Positions 46,108-54,673 of a stretch of DNA of 64,000 nucleotides are shown here, piece after piece; position 1 is the stretch's first letter, and each line of letters opens with the position of its first letter. The stretch comes from Rhodanobacter sp. B04. Lineage in GTDB: Bacteria; Pseudomonadota; Gammaproteobacteria; Xanthomonadales; Rhodanobacteraceae. The stretch lies in contig NZ_MUNV01000006.1 of the NCBI RefSeq assembly GCF_002001125.1, forward strand, positions 372,001 through 436,000. The letters are read 5' to 3'. The notes under the pieces are model-generated. The model made no database searches. It was not told the DNA's origin and worked only from the letters and a program-made list of their open reading frames with translations. A program made the translations under genes and the position numbers.

Positions 46108-48234
46108 ATGAATCGTCGAGTATCGATCTGGCTATGCCTGTGCTGTCTGGGCGCCTGTCATGCGGCGAGCATCCCCGCTGTCGCGGATCTCGCCAGCCAC
46201 GATGCCATGGCACAAGTAGGCTTCGATCAGGTCCGACGCGTGGGCGACGCCGAACATGCCGCTGACGGCGTGGCGCAACAGCGCTATGCCTTCCAGGCCG
46301 CGGCGCATCCGCAGATCGTGCTGACCCCTGTTCATGGCGTGTGGGACTGGTCGAAGCAGGGCGAACTTCATCTGCGCGTGCAGAACGCGATGGCATGGTC
46401 GGTGACGCTTGCCGTCGATATCGACGATGCTTCCGGCCGGCATCTGCACGCGACCGTGGGCGTGCCGGCCGGCCCGGCGCAGACGCTGGTGATGCCACTG
46501 CACGCCGAGTCGCCGCGTGGCGAGGGGATGCAGGTGGGGCCGCCGATGCCGTTCGACGATCATGGCCGGCCGACCTTGCTGGCAACCGCGGTGCAGGGTG
46601 CCCTGGACTTGCACAAGATCAGCGCGATCCGCCTCGGCGTACCTGCGCCGCAGGCCACGCAAATGCTGCTGTTCGGTCGTGTCGACACCGCGCCAGGCGG
46701 GACCACGCTGCACGATGCGTATGCCGGCATCGTCGATCGCTACGGACAATTCACGCGGGGTCAGTGGCCGGAGAAGATCGATGCCGATGCTGCCTTGCGC
46801 GCAGCCGGGAAGGCGATCCTGGCCGCAGCGCCGACCGCAGGACTCGATGCCTACGGTGGGCGTCTGGACAGCCAAGGGTCGAACAAGACCGGCTGGTTCC
46901 ACGCGCGGAAAACCGACGGTCGCTGGCAACTGGTGACGCCCGATGGTCACGCGTTCTTCTCGCTCGGCGCCAACGCGGTGGTCGCCGATGGCGGTCGCAG
47001 CTATGTCGAAGGCCGCGAGTTCATGTTCCGTGACCTTCCGCCGGCCCATGGTGAATGGGCGGCGTTCTACGGCAGAGGCGACAACCGCGACAAGGATCAG
47101 GGCGCCAGCCAGGGCATCGGCTACGACCATGGTCGCTGGTTCGATTTCTACGCGGCGAACCTGTATCGCATCGATGGCAGGAACTGGCTGGATGCATGGC
47201 GCTCACGCACGCTGGATCGCCTGCAGGCGTGGGGCTTCAACACCATCGGCAACTGGAGCGACGATGCGTTGGGTCGCACGCATCGGTTGCCGTATACGCG
47301 TTCGATCAATATCGACGGCGACTACGCGAATGTCTCCAGCGGCTACGACTACTGGGGCCGCATGCCCGACCCGTTCGATCCGCGTTTCGTGCAGGCCACC
47401 GAGGTGGCAGTGACCAAGGCGAGCGCCGACGTGCGCGATGATCCGTACCTGCTCGGCTATTTCGCCGACAACGAGCTGGCCTGGGCCGGCAGCGGCCCGC
47501 AAGGGCGCTGGGGGCTGGCCATCGGCACGCTGGCCGGCGACGCGAAAAGCCCGGCCAAACAGGCCTTCATCGCGATGCTGCGCAAGCAGTACGTGGCGCC
47601 GGAAACGCTGTCCGCCGCGTGGGGCATCGCGCTGGGCTCATGGGATGCACTGGATGTCGCCGGTTTCGCCGCGCCGACGCCGAACGAGGCGCATCCGGCG
47701 ATTGCCGCCGATTACAGCGCATGGCTGCGGCGCTACGCCGACACCTATTTCCGCACCGTGGGCGAAGCGATCCGCCGGCACGATCCGCACCACCTGTTCC
47801 TCGGCGGCCGCTTCGCGGTGAACACGCCCGAAGCGGTCGCCGCCTGCGCGCAGTATTGCGACGTGGTCAGCTTCAACGTCTACGCCGACCTGCCGCAGCA
47901 CGGTTTCGACGCAGCGGCGATGCGGCAGCTGGACAAGCCGGTGCTGATCAGCGAGTTCCACTTCGGCTCGGACGACCGCGGCCCGTTCGGCAAGGGCGTG
48001 GTGTCGGTATGGAACGAACAGCAGCGTGGCGAGGCGTACGCGAAGTTCATCGCTGCCGCCGCGGCCGACCCGGATATCGTCGGCGCGCACTGGTTCCAGT
48101 ACACCGACCAGCCGGTGACTGGCCGCCTGCTCGATGGCGAGAACAGCCATATCGGGCTGGTGGGGATCACCGATATTCCGTTTGGCGGGTTTGTTGAGGC
48201 CGTGCGCACAGCGAACAAGGCTGTGGATCATTGA
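46108..48234 (+). CDS. Agarase-like glycoside hydrolase, exported
   Basis: 708 residues. A signal peptide with a Cys-containing end (CLCCLGACHAA) suggests export, possibly as a lipoprotein. A beta-sandwich-like N-terminal part (about 25-240) precedes a TIM barrel of clan GH-A: WQLVTPDGHAFFSLGANAV, INTIGNWSD-like NTIGNWSDDALG, the acid/base Glu456 in YFADNELAW and the nucleophile Glu616 in LISEFHFGS. This matches proteins annotated as beta-agarase/GH50-like; a soil or plant beta-galactan substrate is more plausible than agar here. The ATG at 46108 is used. Confidence 0.85.
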   Translation: MNRRVSIWLCLCCLGACHAASIPAVADLASHDAMAQVGFDQVRRVGDAEHAADGVAQQRYAFQAAAHPQIVLTPVHGVWDWSKQGELHLRVQNAMAWSVTLAVDIDDASGRHLHATVGVPAGPAQTLVMPLHAESPRGEGMQVGPPMPFDDHGRPTLLATAVQGALDLHKISAIRLGVPAPQATQMLLFGRVDTAPGGTTLHDAYAGIVDRYGQFTRGQWPEKIDADAALRAAGKAILAAAPTAGLDAYGGRLDSQGSNKTGWFHARKTDGRWQLVTPDGHAFFSLGANAVVADGGRSYVEGREFMFRDLPPAHGEWAAFYGRGDNRDKDQGASQGIGYDHGRWFDFYAANLYRIDGRNWLDAWRSRTLDRLQAWGFNTIGNWSDDALGRTHRLPYTRSINIDGDYANVSSGYDYWGRMPDPFDPRFVQATEVAVTKASADVRDDPYLLGYFADNELAWAGSGPQGRWGLAIGTLAGDAKSPAKQAFIAMLRKQYVAPETLSAAWGIALGSWDALDVAGFAAPTPNEAHPAIAADYSAWLRRYADTYFRTVGEAIRRHDPHHLFLGGRFAVNTPEAVAACAQYCDVVSFNVYADLPQHGFDAAAMRQLDKPVLISEFHFGSDDRGPFGKGVVSVWNEQQRGEAYAKFIAAAAADPDIVGAHWFQYTDQPVTGRLLDGENSHIGLVGITDIPFGGFVEAVRTANKAVDH

Positions 48235-49595
48235 TCGTGTTTGCCACGCTCACGCTTGCGATGCTCACCCTCGGCGATGACCTTGTAACGGTTGAATGAC
48301 TGCAGCCAGAGTGCGTTCTGGCTGGCGTCGCTCTCATGCGTGGCCTCGTTCTCGCTCTTCGTATCGGGCACGCGATTGAACGGGATGCGCATCGGCGCGG
48401 CGTCGTGTTCGAGTGCCAGCTGCATGCTGCCGAAGTAGAGCTTGTTGTAGCCGAACTTCGCGTTGATGCGATCGACCAGAGCGTCGACACGGCGCGTATC
48501 CTGCGTTGGCGCGAACAACGAACCGCTGCTTTGAGTGCGCGGGACCAATCGCATCAAAGTCACGCTGACCGATAGCGGCGTGGCGTTCACCGGTCCCGGC
48601 AACAAGCGACGGCGATGGCCGCTGTCCAGCATGCCGTTCAACAGGCGCAGCAGTTCGCGGCTGTCGTCGGTGGGATCGAAGGCGAGGTCGCATTCCCAGC
48701 GCTGGTCGTGGCCGATGAAGCGGATGCGCACGGCCAGCGCACCGCTGAGCATTTCCTCGCGGCGCATGCGCATCGCGGCCTTCACCAGCAGTTTCTTCAG
48801 CACCGCGCGGGCACCGACGGCGCTGCGCAGTTCCGGTCCCAACACGTGCGAATGGCCGATCGAGCCGCGTTCGGTGGGCGCGGCCGGCAGCCACGCGCCG
48901 CGCAGCAGGCCCCACATGCGCTCGCCCTCGATGCCGCCCCAGGCGTGCCGCAACCGATGCTTGTCGGCGGCGACGAGTTGCGCCACGGTGGTGATGCCGG
49001 CTTCGTGAAGGCGCGCCTCCATCGAGCGGCCGATGCCGCACAGGTCGCGCAGTTCCAGGCCGTGCAGGGCGTGCGGCAGGTCGGCTTGCTCGATCACGGT
49101 GAGGCCGTCGGGTTTGCGCATGTCCGAGGCGGTCTTGGCGAGGAAGTCGTTCGGCGCGATGCCGATGGAACAGCGGATCGCGCCGCCGGGGGCGGCCAAG
49201 GCCACTTCGTCTTTCACCTGCTGCGCGATGGCTTCGGCCACGTCGCGCTGGCGCTGGCGACCGACCAGCTCGCAGGCGACTTCGTCGATCGAGCCGACGC
49301 GGGCGATCGGGATCGCGTGGTCGATCGCCTCGATCAGGCGGTGGTGCCAGTACACATAACGCTCTGGCCGAGCCACACGGATTTCGATACCGGGACAGAG
49401 CCGCCTTGCCTCGCGCACCATCGTGCCGGTGCCGACGCCGAACGCCTTGGCCTCGTAGCTGGCGGCGATCAGGCTGGTGGTTTCGGCGGCCACCGGCGCC
49501 ACGCCGACCGGGTGCCCGCGCAGGGTCGGATCCTCGTGCTGTTCGACCGAGGCGAAGTAGCTGTTGAAGTCGACGAACAGGCTGCGCAGGCTCAT
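48228..49595 (-). CDS. Second Y-family DNA polymerase (UmuC/DinB-related)
   Basis: 455 residues. Catalytic motifs are intact: FVDFNSYFASVEQHEDP and RVGSIDEVACEL (Ser-x-Asp-Glu). Unlike dinB it has a longer little finger and a C-terminal tail with FNRVPDTKSENEATHES. It lacks the DUF4113 tail of UmuC and is not next to imuA/dnaE2, so neither the UmuC nor the ImuB name fits well. The ATG at 49595 (MSLRSLFVDFNSYF) is the family start. It overlaps the end of the glycoside hydrolase gene by seven bases (convergent). Confidence 0.88.
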   Translation of the reverse strand: MSLRSLFVDFNSYFASVEQHEDPTLRGHPVGVAPVAAETTSLIAASYEAKAFGVGTGTMVREARRLCPGIEIRVARPERYVYWHHRLIEAIDHAIPIARVGSIDEVACELVGRQRQRDVAEAIAQQVKDEVALAAPGGAIRCSIGIAPNDFLAKTASDMRKPDGLTVIEQADLPHALHGLELRDLCGIGRSMEARLHEAGITTVAQLVAADKHRLRHAWGGIEGERMWGLLRGAWLPAAPTERGSIGHSHVLGPELRSAVGARAVLKKLLVKAAMRMRREEMLSGALAVRIRFIGHDQRWECDLAFDPTDDSRELLRLLNGMLDSGHRRRLLPGPVNATPLSVSVTLMRLVPRTQSSGSLFAPTQDTRRVDALVDRINAKFGYNKLYFGSMQLALEHDAAPMRIPFNRVPDTKSENEATHESDASQNALWLQSFNRYKVIAEGEHRKRERGKHDQ

Positions 49596-49758
49596 GGGGC
49601 ATCTCGTAAGCGAGCGGGTGGTATAGCTTGCTCCGGTCTCGCCGGAGGAGACAGTGCTATCGCTCATGCGACGGTGGAATCAGCTAGGCTGGCGCCACCG
49701 TCGGGAGGGGGCATGGGGGTGCCGCGCGACGGTTTCCACTACTTCAAGGGGAGGCTTT

Positions 49759-50190
49759 ATGGGTACTTCTTCGTTGGCTGCGCTTGCCGGCATGGGGATG
49801 TTCGCCATGCTGGTCATGATCGTAGGTGGCATCCTGCTCGGCGCACTGATCCTGTGTCTGTCATTTCGTATTGCAGTCGGCTACATGCCGTCGTATTTGC
49901 GCTCTATCGGCGCGATTCTGCTGACATTTGTTGCCGTGATCGTGGTGTTGATCGTGTTGAGGATGGTCCTCCCGCAAGGGATGGGTGCTCCTCTGTCGGT
50001 GGTTGCGGACCTGCTCGTGGGTGCTGCCGTGGTCAATTATCTATTGCTGTCCAAGGACGGCAGCCAGATCGGCTACGGAAAGGCGTGTCTGGTGCAGCTG
50101 ATCTATATGGTGATCTTCTTTGTGTTTTCCCTGGTCATTGGTGTGATCATGGGGATGGTGTTCGGCGCGGCGCTGTTCGGCATGCACTGA
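49759..50190 (+). CDS. Integral membrane protein of unknown function
   Basis: 143 residues with four membrane helices (about 6-30, 43-64, 70-92, 108-140) and few charges. GGGGAGG lies eight bases before the ATG at 49759; the upstream open frame to 49654 is not membrane-like. Followed by a bidirectional terminator. No family recognised. Divergent from the Y-family polymerase across 163 bases. Confidence 0.8.
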   Translation: MGTSSLAALAGMGMFAMLVMIVGGILLGALILCLSFRIAVGYMPSYLRSIGAILLTFVAVIVVLIVLRMVLPQGMGAPLSVVADLLVGAAVVNYLLLSKDGSQIGYGKACLVQLIYMVIFFVFSLVIGVIMGMVFGAALFGMH

Positions 50191-50226
50191 GTTCGGAAGC
50201 CGACTTTCAGCGTTTCTCAAAGACAG

Positions 50227-50253
50227 AAAGGGGCGGATGAAATCCGCCCCTTT
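50227..50253. terminator. Bidirectional Rho-independent terminator
   Basis: Perfect 12-bp stem AAAGGGGCGGAT / ATCCGCCCCTTT with a GAA loop, flanked by TTTCTT on the right and AAAG on the left, between two convergent membrane-protein genes. Confidence 0.93.
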
Positions 50254-50273
50254 CTTGTAGCGAAGCCCCCGGA

Positions 50274-50681
50274 TCACGCCAGGCTGGTGGCGATGCCGAA
50301 ACTGATCGCCATGATCGTCGCCACCGCCATGCAGGCGCTGCCGGGGCGGATGCGGTGCGCATCGACACGCGGGGTCAGCCGCCACAGCAGGAACGTGCCG
50401 ATCAGCATGTCCAGCACCAGGGTGCAGCGCAGCAGGCCGGAGTCGAGCAGGGCTGCGTAGGGCGGGTGCAGGTGGCCTTCGTACGCGGCCACGCCGGTGA
50501 TCAGCAGCAGGCCGATCATGGTCCACAGCAGGCAGGCCAGGTAGATGCGGTTGAACACCACCGCGCAGCGTTCGGTCCAGCGCAGCACCGACCAGCCGAT
50601 CAGGGCGAAGAGCAGCGCGCCGATGCTGCTGTAGAGCACCCACCAGAGCAGGGTGCTGATCAGGGTAAGCAGGGTTGTCAT
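50274..50681 (-). CDS. Integral membrane protein of unknown function
   Basis: 135 residues with four membrane helices (about 5-30, 44-64, 80-100, 112-132). Start at 50681 (MTTLLTLISTLLWW) overlaps the stop of the DUF962 gene by four bases (ATGA), so the two are translationally coupled and may function together at the membrane. Confidence 0.8.
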   Translation of the reverse strand: MTTLLTLISTLLWWVLYSSIGALLFALIGWSVLRWTERCAVVFNRIYLACLLWTMIGLLLITGVAAYEGHLHPPYAALLDSGLLRCTLVLDMLIGTFLLWRLTPRVDAHRIRPGSACMAVATIMAISFGIATSLA

Positions 50682-51148
50682 GTGGTCTGCTTGAATCCCA
50701 GTCGGCGCAGCAGCTTGGCCATCAGCCAGGCGGGGCCGATCAGCAGGTACGACAGGTCGGTGAGGAAACTGGGGCGGCGCCCCTCGAACTTGTGGCCTAT
50801 GAACTGGCCGACCCAGGCGACCACAAAGACGCCGATGGCCAGATAGCACAACGACGCGCCGCCGAGCCGGTAGTACAGGAAATTGGTGAGCAGGCCCAGC
50901 ACGGCGAATGCGAGCAGCAGCGCAAAAGCCAGCCGGTGCGAGCGCCGCCAGTACCAGTAGAACGCCAGCACCATCGCCAGCACTGACCATGCGCCGGGAC
51001 GGAGGAACGCCGCCGGCACCGGAATCGTCCACAACAGCGCGATCACCGACCACACGATCGGCGGCACGCACAGCCAGTGGAACACCTGGTTGGTCGGGTT
51101 CTGGTGGTCGCTGCTGTAACTGTCGAGCCAGTCCTGCATGGTGCGCAT
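50678..51148 (-). CDS. DUF962 (Mpo1-like) membrane protein
   Basis: 156 residues with four membrane helices. Conserved DUF962 features: YSSDHQNPTNQVFHWLCVPP near the N-terminus and WVGQFIGHKFEGRRPS, whose His residues are iron ligands in yeast Mpo1, a 2-hydroxy fatty acid dioxygenase. The bacterial activity is inferred from the family. The ATG at 51148 has CGGAG at good spacing; an ATG at 51139 is the alternative. Confidence 0.92.
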   Translation of the reverse strand: MRTMQDWLDSYSSDHQNPTNQVFHWLCVPPIVWSVIALLWTIPVPAAFLRPGAWSVLAMVLAFYWYWRRSHRLAFALLLAFAVLGLLTNFLYYRLGGASLCYLAIGVFVVAWVGQFIGHKFEGRRPSFLTDLSYLLIGPAWLMAKLLRRLGFKQTT

Positions 51149-51176
51149 GGGGCAACTCCGCGTTGAGTTGGATCGT

Positions 51177-52073
51177 CTAGTCGAGCTTGAGTCCGGCCAG
51201 TCGCTGCAATGCCTCGGCGTATTTGGCGGCGGTGGCGGCAATCACGTTATCCGGAATCACCGGGCCCGGCGCGGTCTTGTTCCAGTCCTGCGTCTCCAGG
51301 TAATCACGCACGAACTGCTTGTCGTAGCTGGGCGGGCTGATGCCGACGCGGTATTCGTCGGCGGGCCAGAAGCGCGAGGAATCCGGCGTCAGCATCTCGT
51401 CCATCACGTACAGCTTGCCGCTGGCGTCGGTGCCGAACTCGAACTTGGTGTCGGCGATGATGATGCCGCGTTCGGCCGCATAGGCGGCGGCCCACTGGTA
51501 GATCGCCAGCGTGGCGTCGCGCACCTTGCCGGCCAGTTCGGCGCCCACCGCGTTGACCACTACGTCGTAGCTGACGTTCTCGTCGTGGTCGCCGACGGCA
51601 GCCTTGGTCGACGGGGTGAAGATCGGTGCGGGCAGCTGCTGCGCCTGCCGCAGGTCCGCTGGCAGCTGGATGCCGCACAGCGCGCCGGTGGCCTGGTAAT
51701 CCTTCCAGCCCGAGCCGATCAGGTAGCCGCGGGCGATCGCCTCCACCGGCACCGGCTTCAGCCGCCGCGCCACCACCGCGCGTTTCTCGTACAGGGCCAG
51801 GTCGGTGCCGGGCGGCAGCACTTCAGCCAGCGGTACGTCGAGCAGATGGTTGGGCACCAGGTGCGCGGTCTTGCCGAACCAGAAGTTGGAGATCTGCGTG
51901 AGCATCTCGCCCTTGCCCGGGATCGGGTTGGGCAGCACCACGTCGAACGCCGACAGCCGGTCCGTGGCGACCATCAGCAGCCGATCGTCGGACAACGCGT
52001 AGACATCGCGCACCTTGCCACGATGGAGCAGCTCCAGGCCGGGCAGGTTCGATTGCGGCAAGGTGGTCGGCAC
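51177..52073 (-). CDS. purC: Phosphoribosylaminoimidazole-succinocarboxamide synthase
   Basis: Joins CAIR and aspartate using ATP in de novo purine synthesis. 298 residues, the longer form (E. coli PurC has 237). Signatures: [13 protein letters not shown] with the ATP-binding start, [31 protein letters not shown] and [16 protein letters not shown] start at 52073 with a weak site (GTGGAA) upstream. The 131 bases to the divergent cytochrome gene carry no clear purine operator that I can recognise. Confidence 0.97.
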   Translation of the reverse strand: MPTTLPQSNLPGLELLHRGKVRDVYALSDDRLLMVATDRLSAFDVVLPNPIPGKGEMLTQISNFWFGKTAHLVPNHLLDVPLAEVLPPGTDLALYEKRAVVARRLKPVPVEAIARGYLIGSGWKDYQATGALCGIQLPADLRQAQQLPAPIFTPSTKAAVGDHDENVSYDVVVNAVGAELAGKVRDATLAIYQWAAAYAAERGIIIADTKFEFGTDASGKLYVMDEMLTPDSSRFWPADEYRVGISPPSYDKQFVRDYLETQDWNKTAPGPVIPDNVIAATAAKYAEALQRLAGLKLD

Positions 52074-52205
52074 GGCGAAGGTTCCACGGAGGGGAGGAGA
52101 GCGCTCATTCTAGCTGCTGCGGCCGATCTGCCGGAAAGCCGCACCCGGCAGGCCGCATTCCCGGGCGCTGCTAGAATTGCCTGTCTTCATCCCCATGTGT
52201 TGCCG

Positions 52206-52532
52206 ATGCGAACCCTACTGATAGCGGCGCTGTGTCTGGTCGCCGCCACGCCAGCCCTTGCCCAGAGCCAGACCGCGGCGCCGCCGCGACCCAGCCGGCT
52301 GGGCCTGTGCGCCGCCTGCCACGGCGAGACCGGGCACGCCAGCATGCCCGGCGCGCCGAACCTGGCCGGCCAGCAGCTGGACTACCTGCGCAGTGCGCTC
52401 AAGCAATATCGCAACGGTGGCCGCGATGTACCGCTGATGCGCGCGGCGATCGGCCCGGTCAGCGATGCCGATCTCGATGCGCTGGCTCGCTGGTACAGCG
52501 CGCAATCGCCGCAACCCCAGGCGCACCCATGA
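52206..52532 (+). CDS. Small periplasmic cytochrome c, class I
   Basis: 108 residues: signal peptide (LLIAALCLVAATPALA), haem-binding CAACH (about 35-39), and an axial Met in either SMPGAPNLAGQQ or PLMRAAIG, as in cytochrome c4/c5-like domains. A single haem. The stop overlaps the djlA start by four bases. Electron carrier of unknown partners. Confidence 0.93.
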   Translation: MRTLLIAALCLVAATPALAQSQTAAPPRPSRLGLCAACHGETGHASMPGAPNLAGQQLDYLRSALKQYRNGGRDVPLMRAAIGPVSDADLDALARWYSAQSPQPQAHP

Positions 52533-53353
52533 GCTTCTCCTACACCCTGTGGTTCGCATTCTTCGGCCTGTATCTCGGCCATTTGCCTGGCGCGATCACC
52601 GGCGCCGTGGTCGGCTTCATTTTCGACAACCTTCGTCATAGCCAGCGCAAGAACGCCACGCCGGAAGCGGGCGGCTACGTCGGGCCGCTGTTCACCCTGC
52701 TCGGCGCGGTGGCGAAGTCCGATGGCCGCGTGTCGGAGGCGGAGATCGCGGTGGCCGAACGCCTGATGACGCGGATGGGGCTGGATGCCGAGCAGCGCAA
52801 GCAGGCCGCGGTCAGCTTCAACGTCGGCAAGCAGCCGGAGTTCGATGTCACCCAGACCATCACGGCATTGCGCAACTGGGTCGGCATGCGTCGCGACCAC
52901 GCGTTTCCGGTACTCGATGTGGTGATCGAAACCGTGCTGGCCGAGGGCAATCCGGCGCCGGAAAAGATGGCGATCCTGCGCCAGCTCGCGTTCGCGCTGC
53001 GGGTCAGCGACATGGAGCTGATGGCGCTGATGGCGATGAAGGGTTACGCGTGGAATGCCGGCGGCGGCCAGCGCGGCTACGGTTACGGCCAGCAGCAGGG
53101 CCATGGTTCGACCGGCGGCGGCTACGTGCCGCCACAACGCACGCCGCAGGGGCCGGATCCGTACGCGGTGCTCGGCATCGATCGCAGCGTCGACGATCGT
53201 GCGGTGAAGCGTGCCTACCGCAAGCTTATTTCCGAGCACCATCCCGATCGCCTCGGCGACCTGCCCGAAGACATGCGCAAACGCGCCGAGTCGCGCGCCA
53301 GCGAGATCAATGCCGCTTACGACCGTATCAAGGAACAGCGCGGCTTCAAGTAA
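52529..53353 (+). CDS. djlA: Membrane-anchored co-chaperone DjlA
   Basis: 274 residues: N-terminal membrane helix with glycines (FFGLYLGHLPGAITGAVVGFIF), a TerB-like helical domain (about 45-165), a Gly/Gln-rich linker (170-205), and a C-terminal J domain (about 208-272) with the HPD motif in SEHHPDRLGD. Stimulates DnaK ATPase at the inner membrane. Translationally coupled to the cytochrome gene, which is not the usual djlA partner. Confidence 0.95.
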   Translation: MSFSYTLWFAFFGLYLGHLPGAITGAVVGFIFDNLRHSQRKNATPEAGGYVGPLFTLLGAVAKSDGRVSEAEIAVAERLMTRMGLDAEQRKQAAVSFNVGKQPEFDVTQTITALRNWVGMRRDHAFPVLDVVIETVLAEGNPAPEKMAILRQLAFALRVSDMELMALMAMKGYAWNAGGGQRGYGYGQQQGHGSTGGGYVPPQRTPQGPDPYAVLGIDRSVDDRAVKRAYRKLISEHHPDRLGDLPEDMRKRAESRASEINAAYDRIKEQRGFK

Positions 53354-53421
53354 CCTAATATGGCAAAACCGGGCATCCTGCCGCGGTTCGCAAACAAACT
53401 GCCGCGGCAAAGCCGCGACAG

Positions 53422-53435
53422 CTTGTCGCGACAAG
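53422..53435. repeat. Palindromes between djlA and rpe
   Basis: A perfect 14-base palindrome CTTGTCGCGACAAG. Just before it GCCGCGG occurs twice, and CCGCGACA follows. The 150-base gap has no other feature; this could be a small dispersed palindromic repeat or an operator. Confidence 0.35.
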
Positions 53436-53503
53436 TGCTCGCGCATTCGTCGCGTCGGCACATCCCTGTGCCGGTTTGGCAAGTTCCTGCTCCGAGAAAA
53501 AAC

Positions 53504-54172
53504 ATGACCAAGCAATCCCCGATCATCGCCCCGTCCATCCTCGCCGCCGATTTTGCGCGACTGGGCGAAGACACTGCCGCGGCACTGGCCGCCGGCGCCG
53601 ACTGGGTGCATTTCGACGTGATGGACAACCATTACGTGCCGAACCTCACGATCGGCCCGATGGTGTTGCAGTCGCTGCGCGGGTATGGCATCACTGCGCC
53701 GATCGACGTGCACCTGATGGTCAAGCCGGTCGACCGCATCGTGCCGGACTTCGCCAAGGCCGGCGCCAGCCTGATCAGCTTCCATCCGGAAGCGAGCGAG
53801 CACATCGACCGCACGCTCGGCTTGATCAAGGAATCGGGCTGCCAGGCCGGGCTGGTGTTCAACCCGGCCACGCCGCTGGATTACCTCGACTACGTGATGG
53901 ACAAGCTCGACTTGATCTTGATCATGTCGGTCAACCCCGGCTTCGGCGGCCAGAAATTCATCCCCGGCGCCCTGGAGAAGCTGCGCCAGGCGCGCCAGCG
54001 CATCGAGGCCAGCGGCCGCGCGATCCGGCTGGAAGTGGACGGCGGCGTCACCGCCGACAACATCGGTGCGATCGCCGCGGCTGGCGCCGACACCTTCGTT
54101 GCCGGTTCGGCGATCTTCCACGCCAAGGATTACCGCGCCGAGATCGCCGCGATGCGCAAGGCGATCGCTTGA
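53504..54172 (+). CDS. rpe: Ribulose-phosphate 3-epimerase
   Basis: Interconverts ribulose 5-phosphate and xylulose 5-phosphate. 222-residue TIM barrel. Markers: [41 protein letters not shown]-type [28 protein letters not shown] and [14 protein letters not shown] with the metal and phosphate ligands. The ATG at 53504 is the conserved start. Its neighbourhood, with trpE downstream, is the classic rpe-trp arrangement although a 0.8-kb region and a two-component system lie between. Confidence 0.97.
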   Translation: MTKQSPIIAPSILAADFARLGEDTAAALAAGADWVHFDVMDNHYVPNLTIGPMVLQSLRGYGITAPIDVHLMVKPVDRIVPDFAKAGASLISFHPEASEHIDRTLGLIKESGCQAGLVFNPATPLDYLDYVMDKLDLILIMSVNPGFGGQKFIPGALEKLRQARQRIEASGRAIRLEVDGGVTADNIGAIAAAGADTFVAGSAIFHAKDYRAEIAAMRKAIA

Positions 54173-54219
54173 GCGTTCCTGCCGCCTTGTGCCAGGCGAT
54201 CGGCTGAGCGTCATGCATA

Positions 54220-54251
54220 AAAATCCCGGCGCATGGAATGGATGCGCCGGG
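54220..54251 (-). terminator. Intrinsic terminator of the minus-strand RNA
   Basis: Perfect 10-bp stem CCCGGCGCAT / ATGCGCCGGG with a 7-base loop; read on the minus strand it is followed by ATTTTTATG. On the plus strand the stem is preceded by A residues and followed by ACAAACG, so it is oriented to stop leftward transcription. It begins about 50 bases beyond the rpe stop. Confidence 0.85.
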
Positions 54252-54470
54252 ACAAACGTCGTCGGATGACGTGAGAGGAAACACTGTTGACTGGTGTGCC
54301 GTTGATTGGTGTGTGCCGACACGGCCGCATCGGAGGGAGGGGTCGCGGCCGTATCGGCACATTCCACGGCAATGGAACGGGCACCAATCGGTAACTCTGA
54401 CCGGGACGATCCGGTTTGGTTCCGGGAAAATTTCTGAACGCGCTGAATCGGCGGGTCGCCCCGATTCAGG
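54220..54470 (-). ncRNA. Candidate structured small RNA with C-rich loop
   Basis: On the minus strand this stretch folds as follows, 5' to 3'. (a) A perfect 9-bp hairpin, CTGAATCGG / CCGATTCAG (54461-54469 / 54443-54451). (b) A nested hairpin, ACCAA...TTGGT around ACCGG/CCGGT (about 54385-54420). (c) A 5-bp hairpin, TTCCA/TGGAA. (d) A 16-bp hairpin (54313-54360) with loop GACCCCTCCCTCCGAT. (e) A tandem 15-nt repeat, CACACCAATCAACGG then CACACCAGTCAACAG (54284-54313). (f) An intrinsic terminator. The only non-Watson-Crick pair in the 16-bp stem is G-U on the minus strand but a C-A mismatch on the plus strand, which supports minus-strand transcription. The C-rich loop could pair with Shine-Dalgarno sequences. 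No convincing ORF. The promoter is not identified. Confidence 0.6.
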
Positions 54471-54473
54471 TTC

Positions 54474-54498
54474 AAAAAAATCCCCTCGCAAGGAGGGG
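54474..54498 (-). terminator. Intrinsic terminator of the micro-ORF operon
   Basis: Read leftward: CCCCTC, loop CTTGC, GAGGGG, then ATTTTTTT. It lies 44 bases after the stop of the 38-residue peptide and separates that unit from the downstream RNA candidate. Confidence 0.85.
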
Positions 54499-54541
54499 AA
54501 AGTAACCACCATGTCGGACGGAATGCGGGTGCGGTGGGGCG

Positions 54542-54658
54542 TTACACGGGCTGCCAGTCCGGGTCAGGATCTTCCTGGCCCGCGTCCGGCGCGATTCCCT
54601 TCGCGCCGGACGCACCCATGCCTTCCACGGCTGAAAGCTTGAAGATGTTCGTGTGCAT
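54542..54658 (-). CDS. 38-residue acidic peptide
   Basis: The predicted peptide begins MHTNIFKLSAVEGMG and ends EDPDPDWQPV, net acidic, with a Gly/Ala-rich middle and no Cys. High G/C third positions fit the host. It starts 15 bases after the upstream micro-ORF stop, with GGAATCGG as a modest ribosome-binding site, and ends before an intrinsic terminator. A perfect 13-bp inverted repeat (54582-54613) lies inside, so the region could instead be a structured RNA. Function unknown; a secreted or modified peptide is only speculation. Confidence 0.45.
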   Translation of the reverse strand: MHTNIFKLSAVEGMGASGAKGIAPDAGQEDPDPDWQPV

Positions 54659-54673
54659 GGCGCCGATTCCGAT

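Noticed and set aside
48228..49595. Calling the second Y-family polymerase ImuB
   Set aside because: ImuB lacks catalytic acidic residues and sits with imuA and dnaE2; here the FVDFNSYF and GSIDEV motifs are intact and the neighbours are unrelated.
54048..54512. 154-codon minus-strand open frame in the rpe-pdsR gap
   Set aside because: It runs through two hairpins and a terminator and then antisense to the rpe 3' end; the composition is Arg/Ser/Cys-rich noise. The structured-RNA reading explains the region better.
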